This document shows, in pieces, positions 28,673-36,096 of a stretch of 64,000 bases of DNA; within the stretch, counting starts at the first letter, position 1; each line of letters begins with the position of its first letter. The DNA is from CBDBND01 sp965262665 (GTDB lineage Bacteria > Pseudomonadota > Alphaproteobacteria > Rhodospirillales > Rhodospirillaceae). The stretch spans positions 682,001-746,000 of the forward strand of contig OZ253551.1 in NCBI GenBank assembly GCA_965262665.1, given 5' to 3'. The position numbers and the translations under genes are program-made. The notes below the pieces were generated by a model. The model saw only the letters and a program-made list of their open reading frames with translations, was not told where the DNA came from and ran no database searches.

Positions 28673-29912
28673 TTACTTACTCAACATGTCGTCAATCAAG
28701 AAACCTTAATACATGGTGATTCCCATGCTGTTGCCCACTTCGAGCGCGCGCTCTTGGTCAACACGAATGAGCACCGGCAAGACACCGCTTTCGATAAGGC
28801 CAATGATGGCTTTTTCCCGCTCAGCCAGTACTTCTTCGGCACCGTTACGCCAGTGAATCTTGGCCATACTGGCGCCTAGAAAATCGAGATCAACAAGGCC
28901 GACCGTTTGGGGGAAAATCTGATCGACAGCTATGTGTGCGCCGCGCGCACGGATAAGGCCGCGCGCTACTTGAAACTCATCGAAATTTTTAACGATGTTG
29001 GACTGGCGGAACTCGAAGACGACTTGGTGCATGACTTCTTCGGGCGTATTTTCGATAAATCCCTCGAAAGCTTCAGTGAAAACGCTCTCCACGTTCAGAT
29101 TGATTGAAATGCGGTTATCACCCACGTGCAATTTATCGAAAGCTTGTAGCAAGATCTGATCAAGCACGAGAGTGAACTCATTGAACAAGCGGCCACTACC
29201 ACGCATTTCAACGTCAACGAAAAGTGGTTTCCGCAGCAGATCCATAACTGATGAAGTACTCGGTCATCACCGGATCGGGCGCGTTTCCGTCCATAGAAAG
29301 GCAAACATCTTGGGAGCGCACAAAAGTCTTGATGAACTTCTCAGACCCAAACTTTTCATAGGCGTACATGACGCTTTTAATGTCGTTTTGGGTCAGTGGT
29401 CGTAACTTTTTCTCTCCGCCGGCACCTTTCGATTGCGCCGCCTGTTGTGCCATTTCCGCGTATTTGGCGACACGGTCGGCCTCTGATCGGTAATTTCCTT
29501 GCAGCTCATAACTCAGAACCAACCGAGTTTGGTCTATGGTGCCAAAGCTACCAGGAAAATGGCGTTCGAATGTGCGCAACATCTCCACTTTGAGGTCGCG
29601 CACCGTTGCAACCATTTGCGTTTTATTGAGTTTGACCAGCAAGCCGAAATCACACTGCAAGAGCATATACCCTTTGCCGCCTCGCGTGACCGTGGTGGCC
29701 AGCACCGCGTCCTTAATTTGTTCAACAAGATCGGGCGTGCGTTTGGTTTCAGGCAAAGCACTAGAAACACTGACGACGATAAAATTTATCCCCGCCTCTT
29801 GCTACTCGCGCCATTTACCCAAGTCACGAATTAGGTCGTTGAGATTCTTGATCCTTTGACTAGGAATCCCACCACCTTGCGTAGCCTGTGTTTGGGCAGC
29901 CGTATTTGCCAT
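28673..29912 (-). pseudogene. Degenerate EAL-domain protein with two stops and a frameshift
   Basis: ATG 29912 (MANTAAQTQATQGGGIPSQR). Codon 37 (29802-29804) is TAG in WRE*QEAG, the frame slips one base near 29235-29245 (EYFIS to VMDLLRKPLFVD), and a TAA at 28706-28708 falls in GITMY*GFLIDDMLSK before the natural stop at 28673. The C-terminal half follows the EAL cyclic-di-GMP phosphodiesterase fold (ISINLNVES, FEFRQSNI, HIAVDQIF, YQGFL), but the EAL triad and the metal-binding Glu/Asp residues are replaced. It was therefore probably a non-catalytic c-di-GMP reader or scaffold before decay. The N-terminal ~200 residues are unrecognised. Confidence 0.7.
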
Positions 29913-30009
29913 CCAGTAAATTCCTCACATCGGGCTTTGTTATTCGTGATTATCCCATTGACCAATGTAACTCATTATGCTACTCTCTTCTTATCAAATG
30001 GAGAGAACG

Positions 30010-30873
30010 ATGCTCAAAGTTAAGAATGTCCAAGACTTTTTCAGACAATTCCCGGACGATGATGCTTGCCTGAACTACCTGATGAAGAAGCATTACGGCG
30101 AAACTCTGGACTGCCCGAAGTGTGGCAAACACGGTAAATTTCATCGCGTAACAGGACAGCCAGCGTATGAGTGTGCATGGTGCGGACTTCATATTCACCC
30201 AATGGCGAACACGATTTTCCACCGTTCCCACACGTCCCTGCAAAAGTGGTTCTACGCGATCTACATGTTCACCACGACGCGGCACGGTGTAGCCGCTAAG
30301 GAGTTGCAGCGCCAGTTGAGCGTGACCTACAAGACGGCTTGGCGCATGGCCCACCAAATCCGCAAACTTATGGCCGATGCGGACGGCGGGCGGCCTTTGG
30401 GTGGCTCTGTCGAAGCCGATGAAACCTATGTTGGCGGCAAGAAAAAAGGCGGGAAGCGCGGGCGCGGCGCTCCTGGCAAAACTATTGTGTTCGGTATGCT
30501 GGAACGGGACGGCGATATTATGACCAAGGTAGTCCCTAACGTTCGTAAAAAGACCCTCCAACCGATTATTAAAGAGAACGTCAAGAAAGGAAGCGCGGTC
30601 CATACGGATGAACTGAAATCCTACAATGGGCTCAAGAAGGCCGGTTTTAAGCATGAAACGGTCAACCACGGTGCTGGCGAGTATGTTGATGGCGATTGCC
30701 ATGTTAACGGGGTCGAAGGTTTTTGGGCGCGGTTGAAGCTTTCGATTCGTGGGACGCACGTCCACGTTTCGAAGAAGCACCTTGAGAAGTACGTGAAGGA
30801 GTTTGAGTATCGCTACAATCGGCGGAACCGCCCTGAACTGATGTTCGGTCATCTTCTCTCGAACGTGAAATGA
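30010..30873 (+). CDS. IS1595-family transposase (ISXO2-like)
   Basis: 287 residues from ATG 30010, which has GGAGAGAACG upstream. An N-terminal zinc ribbon (CPKCGKHGKF...YECAWCGLH) is followed by a helix-turn-helix and the DDE-type catalytic domain of the ISXO2 group: VEADETYVGGKKKGG, AVHTDELKSYNG and HVNGVEGFWARLKLSIRG. The layout is typical and the frame intact. Confidence 0.95.
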   Translation: MLKVKNVQDFFRQFPDDDACLNYLMKKHYGETLDCPKCGKHGKFHRVTGQPAYECAWCGLHIHPMANTIFHRSHTSLQKWFYAIYMFTTTRHGVAAKELQRQLSVTYKTAWRMAHQIRKLMADADGGRPLGGSVEADETYVGGKKKGGKRGRGAPGKTIVFGMLERDGDIMTKVVPNVRKKTLQPIIKENVKKGSAVHTDELKSYNGLKKAGFKHETVNHGAGEYVDGDCHVNGVEGFWARLKLSIRGTHVHVSKKHLEKYVKEFEYRYNRRNRPELMFGHLLSNVK

Positions 30874-30991
30874 TGTGGTTGAGTACGGACCAGAAAGGCA
30901 GAACACACTTGCTTGGGTGCTCTTTGGCGAACCGGTCGAGCTTCCCGCTATTGCGGGCCTCCTCAAGCGATAGGTATTTGCCTTGTGACAT
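30704..30991 (-). pseudogene. Small IS1595 accessory ORF, truncated
   Basis: The first ~28 residues (MSQGKYLSLEEARNSGKLDR and on to AKEHPSK) resemble a short protein that I recall riding beside ISXO2-like transposases. After that the frame runs antisense through the transposase 3' end and becomes low-complexity, so the native part is only about 30900-30991. It starts 2 bases after the membrane passenger gene stop. The role of the intact relatives is unknown. Confidence 0.4.
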
Positions 30992-30992
30992 A

Positions 30993-31496
30993 CTAGCTCA
31001 CCTTGGTCTTATTATCTAATCCATCTTTAATCTTCTTAATGCCTTTTCTGTACCCATAGAGTTTAATTAACTCTGAGAACCGCGCAGCACGATGGCTCGT
31101 GAAGCTTGGGTTAAATGGTTTAGGGAAAAATCTCTGGTATTTCTCAACGATAATACGCCATCTATAAATCTCAGCTGGGTCGTCAACATTTTTTCGCCTG
31201 ATCGAACGCTCATTATAGTCGATAGATTTTCTCAGTGATTCCATATCAGAAATAATTTCATATCCTTTTCCCTTCTCCCATCTATTAACTCTATTGCGGA
31301 TTGCCACACACCAGAAAAACAAAGAATAAATTGCCAGTGTGGCCGCTATGTGTGGCAGGAACGCGCCGATTAGAGGTTGGATCTCGGTTATCATCTTTTT
31401 TAGGCCCGTGATGCCCAAGAAAACATCACCTGCCACAAGGGTGAACAAAATAACCACGAGATTATGGACAATACCAACTGAGAAATGTCTCTCCAT
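30993..31496 (-). CDS. Two-helix membrane protein carried inside the IS1595 element
   Basis: 167 residues. Two hydrophobic helices (VGIVHNLVVILFTLVAGDVFLG and FLPHIAATLAIYSLFFWCVA) are followed by a ~95-residue basic cytoplasmic region (KKIKDGLDNKTKVS at the end). The base composition is clearly richer in A+T than the surroundings. It lies between the transposase and the right end, antisense to the transposase and entirely within the inverted repeats, so it moves with the element. No family is recognised. Possible roles for such a cargo include a toxin-like or defence protein, but nothing in the sequence proves this. Confidence 0.6.
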   Translation of the reverse strand: MERHFSVGIVHNLVVILFTLVAGDVFLGITGLKKMITEIQPLIGAFLPHIAATLAIYSLFFWCVAIRNRVNRWEKGKGYEIISDMESLRKSIDYNERSIRRKNVDDPAEIYRWRIIVEKYQRFFPKPFNPSFTSHRAARFSELIKLYGYRKGIKKIKDGLDNKTKVS

Positions 31497-31721
31497 CCCC
31501 AGAACATGTCATGCACCACTACATTGGTCAATGGGATAATCACGTTGTTATTTGGTGCCCGATGGCTTTTTTATGAGGCCCGATCCCCGCTATATGAGCC
31601 CTCTCCCATGAAAAGTATCAGTGTTTCCGGTAAACGGTCAATTAACGCCATAAAAATCAAGGATTAAGCAGCCAAAACACACTCAAATTCGGTTTTAGTT
31701 CGGGTTCATTTCGAACCAAAA

Positions 31722-32954
31722 CTAAGGTGTTGAAGACGCAGAAACCTGACTGCGGATGCCGCGAATAATGAGGTTAGGAAGAAAAGCGTCGTCCCATTTG
31801 AACGCTCCAGTTTGAAAATCCAAGCCGCCTTCTCCAGTGCGGATAATTACGAGCTCCTCAGCTTGACTGACATAGACCCGTTGACCGCCGGACCCATCGA
31901 AAAAGATCAGATCGTCGACTACAAACGGCTCCGAATGGGGAACGTATGCCGGCACGCCTTTCCCATAGTCCCGCTTCGCCATGTACTCGGTGCCGAGCCA
32001 GGTTTGGAACCCGTAATTGGGATTGGTTGGCGAGGGCTTTTTTACCTCGGCGATCCACGCCTCCGGCACCACCTGAACATCACCGACTTTGCCACTGTTG
32101 AGGTGAAGCAGGCCCATTCGTAACCAGTTGCGCGCGGGTGTGAATAGTGAGCCTGACGTTTTCGCTAAACCGTCGGGACGATCCAGCCACGCCCACGCGC
32201 TGCTTTCTGCCACATGCGACCATAGGCGTGTTTCGAGAAATTCTGCATAAGGTATTCCGGTGGCGCGCTGGAGGATCAACCCCAGCAACTGGGAATTCAA
32301 ATTGCTGTAGGCGAAAACCGTTCCTGGAGGATCTTCCGCCGGCGCCTTCAACGCAATACCGCCCCAGTCCGTGCCCAACGAGAGTTTCATGTTGTCGCTC
32401 AGGGGACTGAACCCACCCGGTGCCCGGCTAAGTCCATGCGCCATTTGCAGCATGTTGCGAATGGTGATTTTAGACCGCTCGTCGTTTTGCCACTCGGTCA
32501 GGTACGTGGACGCCGGCTCATCTACGGACGGAATGAATCCATCGTCGATGGCGATACCAAATAGCAGCGCCATGACCGACTTATGCATGGAGGCTGATTC
32601 CATGTACGAAATTTGATCAAAACCATCGCCGTACCATTCAAGTTGCAGTGCGCCACGATGCCAAATCAACAAAGCCATGGATTTGTTGTCGACGGCGAAG
32701 GCCACGGCGGCATCCAGTGTTTCTTGCGGAATTGTACGCACTGATGGATCTGCAATTGGAATTGCAGGCGGTAGCCCTGCGCTCACCTCAACGACGGGCT
32801 CGTACCATGCCATATTGGTCATGGAATTCGTTGGATCGAACGTAATAAGGCGTTTGTAGTAAAGCCAGTCTGACGCAAGAATGATTCCGGTAACAACGAT
32901 AGCAATACCGAGGAGCGCAGCCACGCCTTGTAGGATGCGTTTGAAGATCACCAT
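31722..32954 (-). CDS. Beta-lactamase-fold serine hydrolase, membrane-anchored (paralog 2)
   Basis: 410 residues. An N-terminal helix (GVAALLGIAIVVTGIILAS) precedes the catalytic domain. The SxxK motif is SMHK at 122-125, the YxN motif is YSN in FAYSNLNSQLLG, and the last strands carry QRVYVSQAEELVIIRTG. Together these fit a class C-like hydrolase with all catalytic motifs. Homology with the gene directly upstream (33000-34208) extends through the anchor (YEPVVEV/YEPLERV; SMHKSVMAL/SMHKSVVAL), so the two are a tandem pair. The 31553-31721 stretch downstream, next to the IS1595 end, holds no convincing gene. Confidence 0.87.
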   Translation of the reverse strand: MVIFKRILQGVAALLGIAIVVTGIILASDWLYYKRLITFDPTNSMTNMAWYEPVVEVSAGLPPAIPIADPSVRTIPQETLDAAVAFAVDNKSMALLIWHRGALQLEWYGDGFDQISYMESASMHKSVMALLFGIAIDDGFIPSVDEPASTYLTEWQNDERSKITIRNMLQMAHGLSRAPGGFSPLSDNMKLSLGTDWGGIALKAPAEDPPGTVFAYSNLNSQLLGLILQRATGIPYAEFLETRLWSHVAESSAWAWLDRPDGLAKTSGSLFTPARNWLRMGLLHLNSGKVGDVQVVPEAWIAEVKKPSPTNPNYGFQTWLGTEYMAKRDYGKGVPAYVPHSEPFVVDDLIFFDGSGGQRVYVSQAEELVIIRTGEGGLDFQTGAFKWDDAFLPNLIIRGIRSQVSASSTP

Positions 32955-32999
32955 GATTTCACCATTACTAGTAACGAGACCCGGACAGAGCTACAGACG

Positions 33000-34208
33000 T
33001 TAGGGCTGAACACCCCTCATGAGCGCGTTGGGTATACGAGAGTCCTCCCATAGAAACGAACCGGAGGCAAAGTCAACGCCACCGGTGCCGGTCCTGACAA
33101 TCACCATGTCATAGGACGGGACAATGTAAACCCGCTGGCCTCCGGCACCATCAAAGAAGATCACATCATTGGCTTTATAGGGTTCGTCATGGCGGACGTA
33201 GGCGCCCACGTAGGGTCCGTAATCCCGTTGCGCGCGGTACGGCGATCCCAGCCAGGTCTGATATCCGTAATTGGGACCAAGCTCTGAACCAGTGATGATG
33301 TCGCTCATCCACTCTTCCGATATGACCTGCACACCGTCGATACGGCCTTTGTTTAAATGGAGCAGGCCGACCCGCAGCCAGTCCTCCGCGGTTGCGTGTA
33401 AACAGCAGTACGTTCGCGGCAAGCCACCCTCATGATCAAGCCAGAGAAAGGCATCTTGCGTCCCTAACTTGGACCACAGTTTGTCCGAAAGGATTTGTGC
33501 ATACCGCTGACCTGTCGCCCGCTCCAATAAAATGCCAAGCGCCTGTGGATTAAAATTGTTGTAATCGAATTCTTCACCGGGAGGACGGCGGGCAGGCTGT
33601 TCCAGGATCAGGGAAGTGATTTCCGTACCCAAATTCAATTTCATAGTTGTGCCAAACGGACTTGGACTGAATGGATCCCGATAGAATCCGCTGGTCATGT
33701 GCAAGAGGTGACGAATCGTGACGGCAGCCCGGTCGTCGCCTGCCCACTCAGCTATGTATGTCGCTGCCGGTTCATCGACCGATGGTAGTGTGCCGTCTTC
33801 AATGGCTGCTCCCACCACTAAGGCGACAACGGATTTATGCATGGACGCGGGACCGGTTCGCGACATGCTGTCGAACCCTGGACCATAGTATTCGTATTGA
33901 ATGGCGCCGCGATGCCACACCACGAGAGCGACGGAGCCAGTTTCAATGGCGTAGTCCACAGCCGATTGCCAGCCGGCTTCCGAGATCGTGCGGTCTTGCG
34001 GCGCAGCCCGTGGCAATGAAGGCCCAAGATTTCCCGGAACTCGCTCCAGGGGTTCGTACCAATCGACATCTTTGACCGGGTCGATGGAGAAGGGCGTTGC
34101 AATCCGGCCGTAGTACACGGGGTCGGTGATGTACAGAACGGCGAAGGCAGCAAACGGTAATAAAACAATCAGACCAATGCCAGTCAGGACCGATTTTATG
34201 ATTCGCAT
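33000..34208 (-). CDS. Beta-lactamase-fold serine hydrolase, membrane-anchored (paralog 3)
   Basis: 402 residues. N-terminal membrane helix (GIGLIVLLPFAAFAVLYI), SMHK at 122-125, YNN as second motif (FDYNNFNPQALG) and GQRVYIVPSYDMVIVRTG near the end. The start lies only 14 bases from the IS21 remnant at 34222, so any promoter upstream of the ATG must be inside IS sequence or has been lost. Transcription, if any, may now depend on the IS. It precedes paralog 2 by 45 bases. Confidence 0.87.
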   Translation of the reverse strand: MRIIKSVLTGIGLIVLLPFAAFAVLYITDPVYYGRIATPFSIDPVKDVDWYEPLERVPGNLGPSLPRAAPQDRTISEAGWQSAVDYAIETGSVALVVWHRGAIQYEYYGPGFDSMSRTGPASMHKSVVALVVGAAIEDGTLPSVDEPAATYIAEWAGDDRAAVTIRHLLHMTSGFYRDPFSPSPFGTTMKLNLGTEITSLILEQPARRPPGEEFDYNNFNPQALGILLERATGQRYAQILSDKLWSKLGTQDAFLWLDHEGGLPRTYCCLHATAEDWLRVGLLHLNKGRIDGVQVISEEWMSDIITGSELGPNYGYQTWLGSPYRAQRDYGPYVGAYVRHDEPYKANDVIFFDGAGGQRVYIVPSYDMVIVRTGTGGVDFASGSFLWEDSRIPNALMRGVQP

Positions 34209-34221
34209 AAGTGTCCCTTGG

Positions 34222-34427
34222 TGTCAACGGCGGAGCAAAATCAGTCCAGTTGGGCGGCGTAAAACCAGTCCATTTTATGTGATGCCGAAGGCGTTGTTGC
34301 GGGTTGTCCCGGTAGTGCATAGGAGGGACCCGCGCGGCTTTGCGTAGCGTTTCACGTGTGCGAAGCGAAGGCGTGTGGGCGGTGCCTGTGTACCCACCGG
34401 GTCAACGCTGGCCTCGGTGTTAGATAC
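34222..34427 (+). repeat. 206-bp IS21 end, inverted copy of 23911-24116
   Basis: This copy sits in its proper place between the IS21 terminus and the istB-derived stop at 34431. It differs from the other copy at one base. The pair could serve as a recombination site inverting the 10.3 kb between them. Confidence 0.9.
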
Positions 34428-34430
34428 CGA

Positions 34431-35345
34431 TCAGCTGCGGCCGGCTGTTTGTTGTTTTCTTCGGCTCTGGTTGAGCCGGTAGCTGTCGCCGTTCATTTCC
34501 AGAATATGGACATGGTGGGTCAGGCGATCGAGCAGTGCGCCGGTCAGGCGCTCGGAACCGAATATTTCCGTCCATTCGTCGAACGGCAAGTTCGAGGTGA
34601 TGACGATTGCGCCCCGTTCGTAACGTTGGCTGAACACTTCGAAGAGGAGTTCGGCGCCGGTCTTTGAGAGCGGCACGAAGCCGAGTTCGTCGATAATCAG
34701 CAGGCGGACCTTTGCCAATTGCTTCTGCAACCGCAGCAACCGCTTCTCATCCCTCGCTTCCATCAGTTCATGGACCAGGGCGGCCGCGGTGGTGAAGCCA
34801 ACGGCAAGTCCCTTCTGGCAGGCTTCCACCGTCGCCGCCGGATAGGCCACGACGAAGCATGCAGCGCTGTGGGGAAGGGTCATGACAAAGAAATGGGCTC
34901 GCAGCTTGACGCCAGCGATGATCGCATCCGACTCGCCGAAATCCGCCTGCACATGCCCCGGCGCATGCCCCGGCGGATGTACCAGCGGCACGAACATCTC
35001 CCGCAAACGACGGCGCCGTTCGCGGACGTAATCCTTGACGATGGTCTGGCCGCCGGTGAAGCCATGCTCATCGCGAAGGCGCTCGAATATCCGCTTTGCC
35101 GTGTGGCGCTGCTTACGGTGAACCGTGCGGTCCGCTTCCAGAATGCGGTCAATGATATCCGTGAACGGGTCCAGCTTAGGCCGCTTCGGCGGCTCGCTGC
35201 GCCGGTATCCCGGCGGCACCGAGTGCCGCAGCATCTTCTTCACTGTATCGCGCGATAGCCCAAACCGTCTTGCTGCTTCTCGCTGGCTCAGCTCTTCCAC
35301 ATGGCACGCCAGTCGCACGGTTAGATAAAGGTCCACCAAGTACAT
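34431..35345 (-). CDS. IstA-IstB chimera from a deleted IS21 element
   Basis: 304 residues from ATG 35345 (GGTGGGAGG just upstream). Residues 1 to about 178 are IstA: HTH region (ELSQREAARRFGLSRDTVKKMLR) and the start of the DDE domain (HVQADFGESDAII, FFVMTLPHSAACFVVAYPAAT). At ACQKGLAVGF it becomes IstB (TTAAALVHELMEARDE, the Walker B region LLIIDELGFVPLSKTGAELLF, SNLPFDEWTEIFG, YRLNQSRRKQ). The frame is exact across the junction near 34820. The two later catalytic residues of IstA and the Walker A loop of IstB are gone, so it can neither transpose nor hydrolyse ATP normally. It could still bind IS21 ends through its HTH. Confidence 0.85.
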   Translation of the reverse strand: MYLVDLYLTVRLACHVEELSQREAARRFGLSRDTVKKMLRHSVPPGYRRSEPPKRPKLDPFTDIIDRILEADRTVHRKQRHTAKRIFERLRDEHGFTGGQTIVKDYVRERRRRLREMFVPLVHPPGHAPGHVQADFGESDAIIAGVKLRAHFFVMTLPHSAACFVVAYPAATVEACQKGLAVGFTTAAALVHELMEARDEKRLLRLQKQLAKVRLLIIDELGFVPLSKTGAELLFEVFSQRYERGAIVITSNLPFDEWTEIFGSERLTGALLDRLTHHVHILEMNGDSYRLNQSRRKQQTAGRS

Positions 35346-35599
35346 CCTCCCACCTTCCATCCCCAAACGGATCGAAGGCTACAGGTGGCAGACTTTTGCG
35401 CCGCCCGCGGCCGGGACATTCCCGCCGCTCCCGTGGACTAATTTGTCACCGCCGTTCTCAGGCCTTGGGAATGCCGTTGGCCAAGATATGTGTCATGACC
35501 AAACTCCATTTTCCTAATTACGATATTGCTTATGTGGATGAGCCAATACACCATGGCATAGGATCAAGTCAGCCTATAAGCGTGCTGGAGTAAGACTCA

Positions 35600-35907
35600 G
35601 TGGAATTTGAAGACATCGTCGAAGACGTAAAAAACCGCGCCCAAGAGCTGGGGGAACTCAACCATACGGTCTTATTTGATCTGGAAGAGTTCGGCAAAAT
35701 CTTATTGGACGCGACCGGTGCGAAGTCGAAGTCACGGCCAATCCGGACGATGATGAAGCTGAGACCACAATGGTGCTGTCACCGGACAACATGCAAAAGC
35801 TGATGGCCGGCGAGCTTAATCCCATGGTCGCCTTCACCATGGGCAAATTGAAGGTCTTTGGCTCTAAAGGCATTGCTCTGAAACTGAGCAGCTTGCTGGA
35901 CCAATAG
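35600..35907 (+). pseudogene. SCP-2-like sterol/lipid-carrier protein, frameshifted
   Basis: The first part (GTG 35600; NHTVLFDLEEFGKILLDATG) and, one frame over from about 35720, VEVTANPDDDEAETTMVLSPDN followed by MQKLMAGELNPMVAFTMGKLKVFGS and LLDQ-stop together make a ~102-residue SCP-2 domain, a hydrophobic-ligand carrier often found with fatty acid oxidation genes. One base is gained or lost around GCGAAGTCGAAGTC. It lies 190 bases before the fatty-acid operon and points the same way. 35461-35599, upstream of it, holds nothing I can assign. Confidence 0.7.
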
Positions 35908-35985
35908 CCCTTGTCCTCCGTTAGAGACGTTTAAGACATTGATATAGCTACGTTTTTCTACGTAAGAGTCGATGTCACAGAAACT

Positions 35986-35999
35986 TGACGTTAACGTCA
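35986..35999. promoter_or_regulatory. Perfect 14-bp palindrome, candidate MerR operator
   Basis: TGACGTTAACGTCA is a perfect inverted repeat about 100 bases before the fadD-like start, in a gap without genes. TTGACG at 35985-35990 also makes a good -35 box overlapping its left arm. The operon's second gene encodes a MerR-family protein, and MerR regulators bind such dyads at promoters. From memory the ACGT-TA-ACGT form resembles sites of LiuR-type regulators of acyl-CoA catabolism. Confidence 0.5.
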
Positions 36000-36096
36000 C
36001 TATTTTCCATTGAACTGGAAATAAATTCCCTTAACTTAGTAGCGGCGGCGCATCCTCCAAATGCGCCCAGGACTTGATTTTCGGAGCGAAGGGTCA

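Larger units (their letters stand above)
29945..31544 (+). mobile_element. IS1595-family element with a passenger gene, complete
   Basis: The ends are a perfect ~25-bp inverted repeat: CGTGATTATCCCATTGACCA... from 29945, and its reverse complement ending at 31544. A perfect 8-bp target duplication TTGTTATT lies at 29937-29944 and 31545-31552, the length expected for IS1595. The element is 1600 bp, longer than needed for its transposase, because it carries two extra minus-strand reading frames. Unmutated ends, duplication and transposase mean the insertion is recent. It landed 32 bases upstream of the degenerate EAL gene. Confidence 0.95.
34222..35460 (-). mobile_element. IS21-family element with a large internal deletion (1239 bp)
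   Basis: Ends TGTCAACGGCGGAGCAAAAT at 34222 and, in reverse complement, TGAGAACGGCGGTGACAAAT at 35460 are imperfect inverted repeats, each followed by further AGTCCA-containing sub-repeats as in IS21 elements. A full element is about 2.5 kb; here istA and istB are fused by a deletion. No target duplication is visible (GG on both sides is not informative). Confidence 0.85.

Noticed and set aside
7380..29804. Reassigned stop codons (recoding) as an explanation of the in-frame stops
   Set aside because: All three stops occur as internal lesions, and intact core genes end with the same codons (groEL and lysK TAG, thioesterase TAG, helicase TGA, thiolase TAA), so none can be sense.
34356..34667. 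A plus-strand protein beginning MCEAKACGRCLC next to the IS21 chimera
   Set aside because: Its first 24 residues come from the 206-bp IS end and the rest is antisense to the istB part; there is no ribosome site.
35472..35592. Short frame MPLAKICVMTKLHFPN... before the SCP-2 gene
   Set aside because: 40 codons, no ribosome site and no recognisable motif; it probably is not a gene.
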